DNA of 64,000 nucleotides, from NCBI RefSeq assembly GCF_900155475.1, contig NZ_FXAM01000001.1:4474881-4538880 (forward strand), given 5' to 3'. This document shows, one piece after another, positions 27,265 through 35,886 of this stretch; within the stretch, counting starts at the first letter, position 1; the number at the start of each line of letters is the position of its first letter. The position numbers were made by a program, and so were the translations under genes. The stretch comes from Methylomagnum ishizawai. GTDB taxonomy: Bacteria; Pseudomonadota; Gammaproteobacteria; Methylococcales; Methylococcaceae. Under the pieces are notes generated by a model. The model saw only the letters and a list, made by a program, of their open reading frames with translations. It ran no database searches and was not told where the DNA came from.

Positions 27265-27567
27265 TTAGAAGCGACGGCCTCCGCCGAAGCCGCCACCGCC
27301 GAAACCACCGCTCCGTTCCTCGCGGGGACGGGCTTCGTTGACGGTCAGGCTGCGGCCATCGATATCCTTGCCGTGCAGGGCGGAAATGGCCATCTTCGCC
27401 TCCTGGTCGTTGCCCATCTCCACGAAGCCGAAGCCCTTGGAACGGCCCGTGTCGCGGTCGGTGATGACATTGGCGGAAGACACCGAGCCATGGGCGGCGA
27501 ACAGGGATTCGAGCTCGCGGTTGTCCACGGAATAGCTCAGGTTGCCGACATATAATTTCTTGCTCAT
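27265..27567 (-). CDS. RRM RNA-binding protein with Gly-rich tail
   Basis: 100-residue single RNA-recognition-motif protein with RNP2 KLYVGNLSY and RNP1 KGFGFVEM, ending in a Gly/Phe/Arg-rich tail (GGGFGGGRRF) after residue 88. This is the rbp architecture known from cyanobacteria and proteobacteria, often cold-induced. It lies 72 bases downstream of a second RRM gene and in line with a RhlE-type helicase, forming an RNA-remodelling group. Confidence 0.93.
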   Translation of the reverse strand: MSKKLYVGNLSYSVDNRELESLFAAHGSVSSANVITDRDTGRSKGFGFVEMGNDQEAKMAISALHGKDIDGRSLTVNEARPREERSGGFGGGGFGGGRRF

Positions 27568-27639
27568 AAAAACTCCAAAACTGGAAAAAAGGTCAGGTCA
27601 GGGGTGGAAAAATGGCGGCCGGTGGGTCCGGCGCCGTGG

Positions 27640-27909
27640 TTAGCGGTGCCTTCTGCCGCCGTTACGTCCGCGCGGGCGCTCTTCGTTGACACGAAGGCTG
27701 TTGCCGCGCAGGGTGAACCCGTTCAGGGCGCTGATCGCGGCCCTGGCTTCGTGGCCCTCCATTTCGATGAAACCGAAGCCACGGCAACGGCCACTGAAGA
27801 TATCGCGCACCAAATCCATGGAGCGCACGCGCCCGTGCTGGGCGAACAGTTCGGTGAATTCCTTTTCGGTGAGATCGGCGGGCAGGTTGCCCGCGTAGAT
27901 TCTCAGCAT
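27640..27909 (-). CDS. RRM RNA-binding protein
   Basis: 89-residue RRM protein with RNP2 RIYAGNLP and RNP1 RGFGFIEM, and a basic Arg/Gly tail (RPRGRNGGRRHR). The start at ATG 27909 (MLRIYAGNLP) follows an AGGAGAAA ribosome-binding site. Longer in-frame starts run into the helicase gene and are not supported. It is the middle gene of the helicase-RRM-RRM group. Confidence 0.9.
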   Translation of the reverse strand: MLRIYAGNLPADLTEKEFTELFAQHGRVRSMDLVRDIFSGRCRGFGFIEMEGHEARAAISALNGFTLRGNSLRVNEERPRGRNGGRRHR

Positions 27910-27940
27910 CTTTATTTCTCCTTTGGGTTGGGCCGCGCGC

Positions 27941-29173
27941 TCAGCGGGTGCGGCGGGCGAGGGATGGGGCGCCGGGCCGCGCGTTCTTGCGGCGGGATGG
28001 GGCGGCGTCCGGCAGGGTGTCCGCCGGGAACAAGGATTCGATGACCTCCGGCAAGGGCTGGGCGGCCAAGCGCCGACCCAGGAGGCGCTCGATGTCCCGT
28101 AATTGCGGGGTTTCCTCCCGACACACCAGCGATACCGCTGCGCCGTCCGCGCCCGCCCGGCCCGTGCGGCCGATGCGGTGTACATAGTCCTCGGGCACAT
28201 GGGGAAGCTCGTAGTTCACCACGTGTGGCAATTGCTGGATATCGAGGCCGCGGGCGGCGATATCGGTCGCCACCAGGATGCGCACCCGGTCGGCCTTGAA
28301 GGCGGCGAGCGCCTGGGTTCTCGCGGTCTGGCTCTTGTTGCCATGGATCACCGCGACCTGGAAGCCGCCTTGTTCCAACCGCTCCGCCAGCTTGTTGGCC
28401 CCGCGCTTGGTGCGGGTGAAGACCAGGGTCTGGCCCCAACCGCCCTCGCTCATCAGATGGGCGAGCAGGTCCGGTTTGCCCTGTTGCGGAACGTGGTAGA
28501 CGGTTTGGCTGACCCGCTGGGCCGGGGCGTTGCGGGGCGCCACGTCGATGCTCAGGGGACGGTTCAGCAGTCCCGCTGCCAGCGTGCGGATATCATCCGG
28601 GAACGTGGCCGAGAACAGCAGGTTCTGGCGGGCGCGGGGCAGCAAGGCCAGGATGCGCTTGAGATCGTGGATGAAGCCCATGTCGAGCATCCGGTCGGCC
28701 TCGTCCAACACCAGGAAGCCGATGCCGGACAGGTCGGCCTGGCCCTGGCCGACCAGGTCGAGCAACCGTCCGGGCGTGGCGATCAGGATATCGACGCCCC
28801 GGCGCAGGGCGGCCACCTGGGGATTGAGTCCGACCCCGCCGTACACCGTGGCGGCGCGGAGGCCGGTATGGCGGCCATAGGCACGCACGCTGTCGCCGAC
28901 CTGGGCGGCGAGTTCACGGGTGGGGACCAGTACCAAGGCCCGGGGCGGGCGTCTGCGCGGATCGCGGGAAGGGGAATCGGCCAGCAGGCGTTGCAACAGG
29001 GGCAAAGTGAAGGCGGCGGTCTTGCCGGTGCCGGTCTGGGCGGCGGCCAAAAGGTCGCGGCCCTCCAGCACAGCGGGAATGGCCCGGGCCTGGATGGGCG
29101 TGGGCGTGCCATAGCCTTGCTCGGTGATGGCACGCAGCAGGGCTTCGGAAAGCCCCAGGGAAGTGAAAGCCAT
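27941..29173 (-). CDS. rhlE: DEAD-box ATP-dependent RNA helicase, RhlE type
   Basis: 410-residue RNA helicase with all core motifs: Q motif ([24 protein letters not shown]), I AQTGTGKT, Ia PTRELA, II DEAD, III SAT, V/VI region RGLDIQQLP and [10 protein letters not shown]. The short basic C-terminal tail is typical of RhlE. It stands 31 bases upstream of the RRM gene on the same strand, so co-transcription is likely. The expected role is RNA unwinding in ribosome assembly, RNA decay or the cold response. Confidence 0.92.
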   Translation of the reverse strand: MAFTSLGLSEALLRAITEQGYGTPTPIQARAIPAVLEGRDLLAAAQTGTGKTAAFTLPLLQRLLADSPSRDPRRRPPRALVLVPTRELAAQVGDSVRAYGRHTGLRAATVYGGVGLNPQVAALRRGVDILIATPGRLLDLVGQGQADLSGIGFLVLDEADRMLDMGFIHDLKRILALLPRARQNLLFSATFPDDIRTLAAGLLNRPLSIDVAPRNAPAQRVSQTVYHVPQQGKPDLLAHLMSEGGWGQTLVFTRTKRGANKLAERLEQGGFQVAVIHGNKSQTARTQALAAFKADRVRILVATDIAARGLDIQQLPHVVNYELPHVPEDYVHRIGRTGRAGADGAAVSLVCREETPQLRDIERLLGRRLAAQPLPEVIESLFPADTLPDAAPSRRKNARPGAPSLARRTR

Positions 29174-29555
29174 ATTTGGTTCCTGGCCCGACCACTACCG
29201 GTGGAGGCGGGCGTTGGGTGGAGTGACCACAGGACACGGGTTCCGGGGGAGGGAATCCGCCGAGTGTGGTTTGCGGGAGGAGGCGGGCTAGCAGAAGGTG
29301 CCGGGAGGCAATGACTGGAAGAGGATTCCGTATCCTCGGGTCCAAGACCGGGCTTGGACCGCGACAAACTGGGGCCAGCATACGCCACTTTTCCCGGATC
29401 ACCTAATTTTTATGCCGCCCATGCGCCGTGCCGGTTTTTTCGCGCGGCTCCATGGACATTTCCTGGGCAAAGGCGCATTGTGCCGGGCAAGTGAAGCATC
29501 GCCCGGAGGCGGCGCCCATCCCGCCCCTTGCCGCAGGTGAAGACCGGAGGTCGAA
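29174..29555. other. Divergent intergenic region upstream of rhlE
   Basis: 382 bases. It must hold the rhlE promoter and a probable 5' UTR. No gene, convincing hairpin or repeat was found. Confidence 0.35.
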
Positions 29556-29819
29556 ATGTCCACCACGAGCCCGATGCCCATCCAACCCTTGCACGTACCC
29601 AGCCACTTCCTCCATACCTGCGGATTCTGCGGCTGTGTGTTCCGAGTGGAACTCACCTGGTGCGCCAGTCATTCCTACAAGCTCAACCAAAACACCCTGC
29701 CCTACGCCTGCCCGGAATGCCAGCGCCATTCCCGGATCAAAACCTCCTCCGAACCCCAGGTGGTCCTGGTCTCGAAGCGCACCGACGGACGCACTTCCCA
29801 GTGCCCGGCCATTGAATAA
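29556..29819 (+). CDS. Small zinc-ribbon-like hypothetical protein
   Basis: 87-residue protein with a possible four-Cys metal site: TCGFCGCVF at residues 22-30 and ACPECQRHS near 51-59. The start ATG 29556 follows a strong GGAGG ribosome-binding site. There is no family assignment. It precedes the SPINDLY-like gene by 75 bases on the same strand. Confidence 0.7.
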   Translation: MSTTSPMPIQPLHVPSHFLHTCGFCGCVFRVELTWCASHSYKLNQNTLPYACPECQRHSRIKTSSEPQVVLVSKRTDGRTSQCPAIE

Positions 29820-29894
29820 ACCCCGGACGGCGGCCATTTCCGGCACTCCCCCGGTGCCGGAATATCACCGTATCCGCGGCGGATCCGGCGCTCC

Positions 29895-31265
29895 ATGAAG
29901 TTTTACGACCTGAGCCGGAGCCTGTGCGAATGGGAGCGCCTCCCGGAATGGCGCGGCAAGGTGAGGGACGCCCTCACCCGGAACGAGGCGGGCAAGATTC
30001 CACCGTTCCATCTGCTGTCCCTGCCCGGCATGAGCGCCACCGAGCAACGCGCCTGCGCCGAACTCTGGATGCGGGCCCGCCTCGAAGCCTCCCAAACGGA
30101 GCGCGACGGCTTGGCGTTCGCCTTCCTACCGCCCACAGGGCCGAGGATCCGCCTCGGCTATTTGTCCTGCGACTTCCACGAACACGCCACCGCGCACCTG
30201 ATGGCGGAACTGTTCGAGTCCCACGACCGGGAGCGCTTCGAGGTCTGCGCCTATTCCTATGGCCCGGACGATGGCAAGGGCATGCGGGAACGGCTGGAGC
30301 GGGGTTTCGAGCGCTTCGTCGATATCGAGCATTTGTCCATCGCCGAAGCCGCCCGCGCCATCCACGCCGACCGGGTGGATATCCTGATCGACCTCAAGGG
30401 CTATACCCGGGCGACCCGCACCGCCATCCTCACCTTCCGGCCCGCGCCCATCCAGGTGAACTACCTCGGCTATCCGGGCACTTTGGGTGGGGATATCTGC
30501 GACTACATCGTCACCGATGGCTTCCTGACGCCGCCGGGCAGCGAGGCCGATTACAGCGAAGCTTTCGCCTATCTGCCCGGCACTTACCAGCCCCATGGCC
30601 GCCGGGCACCCATCGGCACCCGCCCCACCCGCAAGGAGGCGGGTTTGCCGGAAGCGGGCTTCGTGTTCTGTTGCTTCAACCAGGCGTACAAGATCACGCC
30701 GGAGGTTTTCGACCTCTGGTGCGGTTTGCTCGGCGCGGTTCCCGGCAGCGTCCTGTGGCTGCTCGGCAACCCCAGGGCGGAAGGCGCGCTCAGGAACGCG
30801 GCCTACCAACGCGGCATCATGCCGGACCGGCTGGTGTTCGCGGCGGAACGGCCCCAGGTTGAACACCTGGGCCGCCTGGGCTTGGCGGACGTGGTGCTGG
30901 ACACTTCGCCCTATAACGCCCACACCACCGCCAGCGATGCCTTGTGGGCGGGCGTGCCGGTAGTGACCTGTCCCGGCGGAACCTTCGCCTCGCGGGTCGC
31001 GGGGAGCCTGTTGCACGCCATCGGCCTGCCGGAACTAATCGCCGCCGACCCCGCCGCCTACCACGACCTCGCCCTCGGGCTCGCCACCCATCCCGGACGT
31101 TTGTCCCGGATCAAGGCCAAACTCGTGGCGAACCGGCTCGCTACCCCGCTGTTCAACATCCAAGCTTATACCGGCCACCTGGAGCGCCTGTACGAGGCCA
31201 TGTGGCAACGGCACCGCGATGGCCTGCCGCCGGGGACCATAGGCCGGGCCGACCGTGGCCCATGA
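29895..31265 (+). CDS. SPINDLY-like O-linked GlcNAc/fucosyltransferase catalytic domain protein without TPRs
   Basis: 456-residue cytoplasmic glycosyltransferase of family GT41. Catalytic landmarks are RLGYLSCDFHEHATAHL (conserved His), ILIDLKGYT, APIQVNYLGYPGT, FCCFNQAYKITPE, GNPRAEGALR, LADVVLDTSPYNAHTTASDALWAGVPVVTCPG. Most relatives carry a long N-terminal TPR array. Here only about 75 residues precede the catalytic part, and an in-frame TAA at about 29817 shows the frame does not extend upstream. It would add a sugar to Ser/Thr of a protein partner such as flagellin or an adhesin. The partner is unknown. Confidence 0.9.
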   Translation: MKFYDLSRSLCEWERLPEWRGKVRDALTRNEAGKIPPFHLLSLPGMSATEQRACAELWMRARLEASQTERDGLAFAFLPPTGPRIRLGYLSCDFHEHATAHLMAELFESHDRERFEVCAYSYGPDDGKGMRERLERGFERFVDIEHLSIAEAARAIHADRVDILIDLKGYTRATRTAILTFRPAPIQVNYLGYPGTLGGDICDYIVTDGFLTPPGSEADYSEAFAYLPGTYQPHGRRAPIGTRPTRKEAGLPEAGFVFCCFNQAYKITPEVFDLWCGLLGAVPGSVLWLLGNPRAEGALRNAAYQRGIMPDRLVFAAERPQVEHLGRLGLADVVLDTSPYNAHTTASDALWAGVPVVTCPGGTFASRVAGSLLHAIGLPELIAADPAAYHDLALGLATHPGRLSRIKAKLVANRLATPLFNIQAYTGHLERLYEAMWQRHRDGLPPGTIGRADRGP

Positions 31266-31311
31266 ACCGTATCCAATAACCGGGACCGCCGGAAACCCAC
31301 CGGGACCGGAG

Positions 31312-31509
31312 ATGTTCCCCTTGCCCGAATCCATCTATGCCGCACCCATGAAAAAACAGGAAAAGCTCCCCAATCCGGCCAAGTATCGTTGTCCCCTATG
31401 CAAGCAATGGGTGGCCTCGGTGGATTACCTCTATACCCGCCGCCGTACCGCCAAGGGGGCCTGGGTCATCGTCGAATCTTGCCGCAAGTGCCGGGATACC
31501 AGCTTCTGA
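31312..31509 (+). CDS. Small four-cysteine hypothetical protein
   Basis: 65-residue product with CPLC and CRKC pairs spaced about 31 residues apart, a likely zinc ribbon, and a basic YTRRRTAKG segment between them. ATG 31312 and ATG 31348 are both possible starts. The cysteine core is included either way. No known family. Confidence 0.6.
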   Translation: MFPLPESIYAAPMKKQEKLPNPAKYRCPLCKQWVASVDYLYTRRRTAKGAWVIVESCRKCRDTSF

Positions 31510-31936
31510 ACCGACCGCGCCCACCGTTTTTCCGACACCGCCGGTTTTGCGGGGGACGGGCAAAGGGTGGCGGCGGCGGGCATGGTCTGGCATAATTTCA
31601 CACGGGCCAGCGGTGAATATGCTTTGAAAACATGTAGTTATGTAATGGTCGCCTGCGTTTTCAATGCGGGGGTCGCTGGTACGGCCCGGCATGGCCCACC
31701 CATCAGGAAAAGCCCCGTGTTCGTGAAGGCGCGGGGCTTTTGATTTGCTCGCGTATGGAAGCCATCCTCGGGCGCGGCGGCTACAACGCCATACGCGGCC
31801 ACGGCGGAAATCTTGGAAGGCGGCCTCATCGCGTTGGGCGATCCGGTGATTCCCTGGCGGGCCGATATTTGCCCGGATTGAATCCGCGCCGGTTCCATAA
31901 TCAGGCTTTTTAAGAAAGCAGTGTTGATAACAGGCC
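31510..31936. other. Intergenic region with a strong hairpin and an orphan reading frame
   Basis: Contains the terminator at 31708-31741. Downstream is a plus-strand frame without a start that ends at 31881 (reads VWKPSS...[17 protein letters not shown]...RADICPD). It looks protein-like but has no ATG, so it may be a gene remnant. Confidence 0.4.
31708..31741 (+). terminator. Strong, possibly bidirectional Rho-independent terminator
   Basis: AAAAGCCCCG pairs perfectly with CGGGGCTTTT across a 14-base loop. The symmetric A/T ends allow function on both strands. No gene ends within 150 bases, so it may close a small RNA. Confidence 0.7.
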
Positions 31937-32173
31937 ATGAAAAACTTCATGATCCTGGCGGTTTCGACCGTCCTGGTTTCCGGATGCGCCACCTTTGTCA
32001 AGGGCGGCGAGGAATATTTATCGGAAGATTATTATTTGAAGCGGGAGGCCGAGCTACAAAAGGCTTACGACGCCTGCCTCAAACGTACCGGCAACGACGA
32101 AGCCAAGTGCAAGCCGGAAAAGGACGAGCTATTGCAGCAACAGGAATGGAACGAGATGGAGGAAAGCGGTTGA
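31937..32173 (+). CDS. Small putative lipoprotein
   Basis: 78-residue protein with a short signal peptide and lipobox VSGC (Cys17), so it should be lipidated and inserted in the envelope. The mature part is charged and helical (EEYLSEDYYLKREAELQKAYDACLK) with two more Cys that could form a disulfide. No known family. It is followed after 112 bases by another hypothetical gene. Confidence 0.75.
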   Translation: MKNFMILAVSTVLVSGCATFVKGGEEYLSEDYYLKREAELQKAYDACLKRTGNDEAKCKPEKDELLQQQEWNEMEESG

Positions 32174-32285
32174 TTAAGCCGGACGCGCCATTCCGTATAC
32201 CGTTTTTTCAAACCCGGACCCGCTCCACCCGGCCCCCCGATCAAGCCGCGTGCTTGGCTCGGCCAAAACCCTTGGAAATACCCGC

Positions 32286-32660
32286 ATGAGCTATCAATCC
32301 AGCTTGGTCAAACTGGCGATAAAGCTGACCCCGACCCCGATGATCCTATGGGTCGCCAACAAGGTCTTGAAGGATATCGCCGAGTTGAGATATTTCCATT
32401 TCGATATCGATGCGCGGAAACTCTATGTCGAAATACAACTGCTGGGCGAATCGGAGACGATAGAGATTTTCCTGGAAGGATTCCATATGGCGCATGAACA
32501 AACAGCCTATCGGATTGTGATCGAACAGGCCCGCTCCAACCGGCTGTGGTTGGGCAACCTGTTGTCGCGCTTCACCGGAAAAGCCTGGAAAATCCCGGAA
32601 ATACCCCAATACGCACACCAGATGAAACTCCTCGCGGAAGTCATGGCCCCACGGGGCTAG
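32286..32660 (+). CDS. Hypothetical protein
   Basis: 124-residue protein starting MSYQSSLVKLAIKLTPTPMIL. It is composed of a hydrophobic N-terminal helix and an alpha/beta body (LYVEIQLLGESETIEIFLEGF) ending in a helical, basic C-terminus. No recognised motif. Codon use fits the genome and the frame is preserved, which supports a real gene. The in-frame upstream start at 32250 is less likely. Confidence 0.6.
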   Translation: MSYQSSLVKLAIKLTPTPMILWVANKVLKDIAELRYFHFDIDARKLYVEIQLLGESETIEIFLEGFHMAHEQTAYRIVIEQARSNRLWLGNLLSRFTGKAWKIPEIPQYAHQMKLLAEVMAPRG

Positions 32661-32722
32661 GCCGGGCGGCCTTGGGGTTCGGACTCCGGTTGGCGGGCGG
32701 CTTGGATTAGAATAAGCCCCCT

Positions 32723-33697
32723 TTGACTTCCGATCCGTGTAATCCCGTGTCCAAACCGACCCAACCTCCCCGAACCCGCCGCAAACCCGCCACAAACCCG
32801 AGCCATCCCCCCTTCCCGTCTAGTCCCCGGTTGGAAGCCCCGCCCGACGGCCCCGCCCAGGAACGCACCCTCAAGATCGCCGGTCTCCCCGCCGTCGCGG
32901 CTTTGTTCAAGCGCGAGCCGGAGCGGGTGCTGCGCTTGTTCTACGAGGACCGCATGGTGCCCAAGGTCGGCGATTTCTGCGCTTATCTCGCCCGCTCGCA
33001 CCGGCCCTACCGCTTGGTGGATGGCGAGGAACTGGCCCGCGTGGCCGGGACCGTGCTGCATGGCGGCATCGTGGCCGTGGTCGAACCGCGCCCGCTGGTG
33101 GAACCCGATCCCGAGGCGGTGCGGACCTGGGCCGGGGCCGGGGAATCCTTGTTCATCCTGGACGGCGTCGGCAATCCCCATAACCTGGGAGCCATCGCCC
33201 GCAGCCTGGCTTTCCTGGGCTTCCGGCACCTGCTGATTTCCGACCATCCGGCCCAGGCGGGTTTGTCGGAAGCAGCCTACCGGGTGGCCGAGGGCGGGCT
33301 GGAATATCTGAGCATCCATCGTGTCCCGCGCCTGCCCCTGTGGCTGAAGCGCATCGGACGGGAATACCGGGTGGTGGGCACGGCCTTGGCGCGGGGCGGC
33401 GTGCCGGTCGAAGCCCTGCGCGGGGACGACCCGCGCCCGGTGGCCCTGGTTCTGGGCAACGAGGAGGACGGCCTTCCGCCCGCGACCTTGGAAGCCTGCG
33501 AAGCCATCGTCACCCTGCGCGGTTCCGGCGCGGTGCAATCGTTGAATGTCGCCGCGACCGCCGCGATCCTGGCCTACGTCCTGCGGACCGCGCCGAAGCC
33601 CCCGACCACGGGACCGGCCCGCGCCCCGCGCAAAACCCCGCCGCCGGGCCGTCCATCCCGACCCGCCATCCGCCGGACAAAAAAAGACCCACTTTGA
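32723..33697 (+). CDS. TrmH/SpoU family RNA 2'-O-methyltransferase
   Basis: 324-residue SPOUT methyltransferase using S-adenosylmethionine to methylate ribose 2'-OH in tRNA or rRNA. The N-terminal SpoU substrate-binding domain (about 50-120) is followed by the knotted domain with motif 1 NPHNLGAIARS, motif 2 VALVLGNEEDGL and motif 3 VQSLNVAATAAI. The start is unsure: TTG 32723 or GTG 32747 fit the frame and neither has a clear RBS. A proline-rich C-terminal tail (about 295-324) is extra to the family. The target nucleotide is unknown. Confidence 0.88.
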   Translation: MTSDPCNPVSKPTQPPRTRRKPATNPSHPPFPSSPRLEAPPDGPAQERTLKIAGLPAVAALFKREPERVLRLFYEDRMVPKVGDFCAYLARSHRPYRLVDGEELARVAGTVLHGGIVAVVEPRPLVEPDPEAVRTWAGAGESLFILDGVGNPHNLGAIARSLAFLGFRHLLISDHPAQAGLSEAAYRVAEGGLEYLSIHRVPRLPLWLKRIGREYRVVGTALARGGVPVEALRGDDPRPVALVLGNEEDGLPPATLEACEAIVTLRGSGAVQSLNVAATAAILAYVLRTAPKPPTTGPARAPRKTPPPGRPSRPAIRRTKKDPL

Positions 33698-33706
33698 GGG
33701 TGGGTC
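33678..33706 (-). terminator. Terminator for the small minus-strand gene
   Basis: GACCCAC/GTGGGTC stem. On the minus strand it is followed by a run of seven T, so it terminates leftward transcription from the 35-codon gene at 33740-33847. It overlaps the 3' end of the TrmH-family gene. Confidence 0.65.
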
Positions 33707-33739
33707 GTCAAGCGAGGAGGAATGAGAGCGAACAGGACA

Positions 33740-33847
33740 TCAGGAGTCGGACGAGGGCTTGCCCGGATAGTTGTTGCGCAGGAACCGGATCGTTCCGCCT
33801 ATCGTGCCGACGAAAGCCAGGATCAAGATCAGTTCAAGGGTGGTCAT
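33740..33847 (-). CDS. Possible 35-residue single-pass membrane protein
   Basis: Short reading frame beginning MTTLELILILAFVGTIGG, a clean hydrophobic helix, then IRFLRNNYPGKPSSDS and a stop. The gene is followed at once by a minus-strand terminator with a T-run, which argues for a real transcript. The ribosome-binding site is weak. No family is recognised. Confidence 0.45.
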   Translation of the reverse strand: MTTLELILILAFVGTIGGTIRFLRNNYPGKPSSDS

Positions 33848-34593
33848 GGGAGGAACCCGTGAAGCTGTTAAGTTGGATCACAGTCTAATACTTTCCAAAT
33901 CAACCACAATCCCAGTCTTAATCGCATATCTGTTGATTTTAATGAAACAATGACTTCATCGGTCGTCGAGGCGGGGTCGGGACCATGGCGGGAAGGTGGC
34001 AAGCCTGGGCCGCTGTTTGGCTGTGGGGCATCCCCTATGCCGCCACGCGACGCCGCGACAGCGGGCGGAAAAGCCGCGCTACTGATCCGTTTGAAACGCG
34101 AGCGATTGAATTGTCAGGACGGAGCGGAGGCGATGCGGCGGACCGCCAGATTGTGTGGCGGTTGGCGGAAGCTTGAGCGGGGCGGTGGCGGTAGGGCATG
34201 GATCAAGGTGAGGCAAATGCCTCATAAACCCCTGTGATAACCTGCATAAAGTATTCTAATAACCTTCGCCAAAAATGCGTCAATCTGTCGCATTGCAGCA
34301 AATAGGGTTTTAAATTAATCTGTAACCACTCTCCGGTTTTCTAGTATCGATTGGTTTAGGAGCCGTTGTGAGTGCGTTAACATACCTCCTCATTCCGGCG
34401 GGACCCCATACGATGGCGTCCCGTTTTTTTATGCCCGTCGATGTGGGCGACAAGCTGCAATCCGCATCCAACTTGTTGATCCACATGAATTATACCCTCC
34501 AGCTTGGTCCGGTACCGGTCCGGCCCCAGGTCTCTTTTTGCGGGTATATCGAATAATCCGTCGCCACGGGCGGTGGAATATCCGGGCGGAATT
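33848..34593. other. Intergenic region with candidate small RNA
   Basis: About 745 bases. AT content rises at 33880-33960 and 34240-34360. Open frames at 33950-34237 and 33985-34176 have no family resemblance and overlap in conflicting frames. The notable item is a strong terminator at 34399-34430 that follows no clear gene. Confidence 0.4.
34399..34430 (+). terminator. Strong terminator closing a candidate small RNA
   Basis: Two-part stem CGGGAC/GTCCCG and CCAT/ATGG with a 3-base loop, followed by seven T. Upstream about 100 bases is AT-rich sequence, with AGGAG and CCTCCT able to pair (34358-34390). A short independent transcript from about 34330 is plausible. Confidence 0.7.
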
Positions 34594-35352
34594 TCAAATC
34601 CGGTTCAGCAATTCCGCTTTCTTGGCGGCGAATTCTTCCTCCGAAAGGATGCCTTTGGCCTTGAGTTCGGCCAGGCGCTCGATTTTGGCGAAGATATCGT
34701 CCTCGTTTACAAACGGCGGCGGGGAGGCCGGCGCGTAGGACGGAGCGGGTGGGGGTGGGGGCGGGACCGCGCCCGGATCGGGGACGACCGGCAGGTCGGC
34801 GATCCTGATCGTGCCCCACTGGCTGGTAAAGGTCAGGGACGCATCGGAACCTTGTTGTTGGCCCACGCCCCAAATCTCGTGGTTCAGGGTGTCGTAGACC
34901 GTGACTCGCCCGTCGATGTCCAACGCCAGCCGGTGTTCCTGCGGGAACACGGCATAGCGGACGTGGTTCTGGGCACCCGACGAGGCGGGCATCCCCAGGT
35001 CGCCGGGCCACCAGTGGCCACCGCCCGCGTTGGACAGGTTGAAACTGGCCGCACCGGGCGCGGCGGGCCACTCGGCCTGGGCAAACAGCGTGGTATTGGC
35101 CGCGGCCTGGGCGAGTTCGCAGCACAGTCCGTCGACCCTGGCCTTGAGCGCCTGGTTGAACATATCGCCCACCATGGTCATGCCGCCTTGCATCCATTGC
35201 CCGCTGCCGCCCAGTTCGGGGTGGCTGAATTGGGCCATGGTCCCGCCACCGTTGATGACCGCTTGGAGCAAGGTCGTGACCGCATCCACGCTGACTTGGT
35301 AGCGTTGGGCGAGTTCCTCGATGATTTGTGATCCTTGGGGGGTGAGGTTCAT
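34594..35352 (-). CDS. SHOCT-domain protein
   Basis: 252-residue protein. The last about 33 residues are a SHOCT domain (IERLAELKAKGILSEEEFAAKKAELL), a short helical module found at the end of many oligomeric or membrane-linked proteins. Residues 1-75 (MNLTPQGSQIIEELAQRYQVSVDAV) form a helical domain with a Gly/Met-rich stretch. The centre is beta-rich (SLTFTSQWGTIRIADLPVVPD), followed by a Pro-rich linker about 190-215. No signal peptide. Function unknown. Confidence 0.78.
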   Translation of the reverse strand: MNLTPQGSQIIEELAQRYQVSVDAVTTLLQAVINGGGTMAQFSHPELGGSGQWMQGGMTMVGDMFNQALKARVDGLCCELAQAAANTTLFAQAEWPAAPGAASFNLSNAGGGHWWPGDLGMPASSGAQNHVRYAVFPQEHRLALDIDGRVTVYDTLNHEIWGVGQQQGSDASLTFTSQWGTIRIADLPVVPDPGAVPPPPPPAPSYAPASPPPFVNEDDIFAKIERLAELKAKGILSEEEFAAKKAELLNRI

Positions 35353-35886
35353 GGCGGGCCTCCGGGCCTGGCGTGGATGGATAAACTGCGGGAATGGGAG
35401 TCAGCATGGGGCAAAGGGCCGCGGGTTGCAACCCGCGACGGCGGCAGGCCGCCAGGAATATGCCAGACCGTGCCAGCCGCCGCCGCCTTTGCCCGCCCGC
35501 TTTCACGCTCTTTCACACTACCCTACCCTGTCGCCCCAGGCCACGATCCGGCCATGCCATGAACTGCCGGTCGGGTGTGGTGCGCCGCTGGTGCGGGTTG
35601 GTCTCAACCATGAACTGCGCTACCAGCACCCGGGCGGACTCAACGAACCGCGGGGGAATGCCTCCGATGGTGTCGGGGTGGACTTGGAGCGGGGGGTTGT
35701 GGGCGTGTAGGGCTTGGAAGGCCGGGCCGAGCGGCTGGAGTTTGTCCCCGGCTTATGGCGCGGGCAAGCCCTTGATTTATCTGGCTTGCCCGGCTGTGCC
35801 AAAATTCCTGGGTTGTGATGCAGGACTTCCCGCAGGTTATTTTTTCCGGGGATCGGCGAAAAACCGCGCCTCAGCTCGATCCAAGA
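35353..35886. other. Intergenic region without a supported gene
   Basis: About 530 GC-rich bases between the SHOCT gene and the methyltransferase. Open frames conflict and resemble no family. It may be decayed coding sequence. It marks the composition change into the lower-GC TetR/methyltransferase pair. Confidence 0.35.

Noticed and set aside
33985-34176. 63-codon plus-strand frame (MAGRWQAWAAVW...)
   Set aside because: Conflicts with another frame over the same bases, no RBS and no similarity that I recognise.
34368-34556. 62-codon frame starting at GTG after GGAG
   Set aside because: It runs straight through a very strong terminator hairpin with seven T; the RNA explanation fits better, though translation is not excluded.
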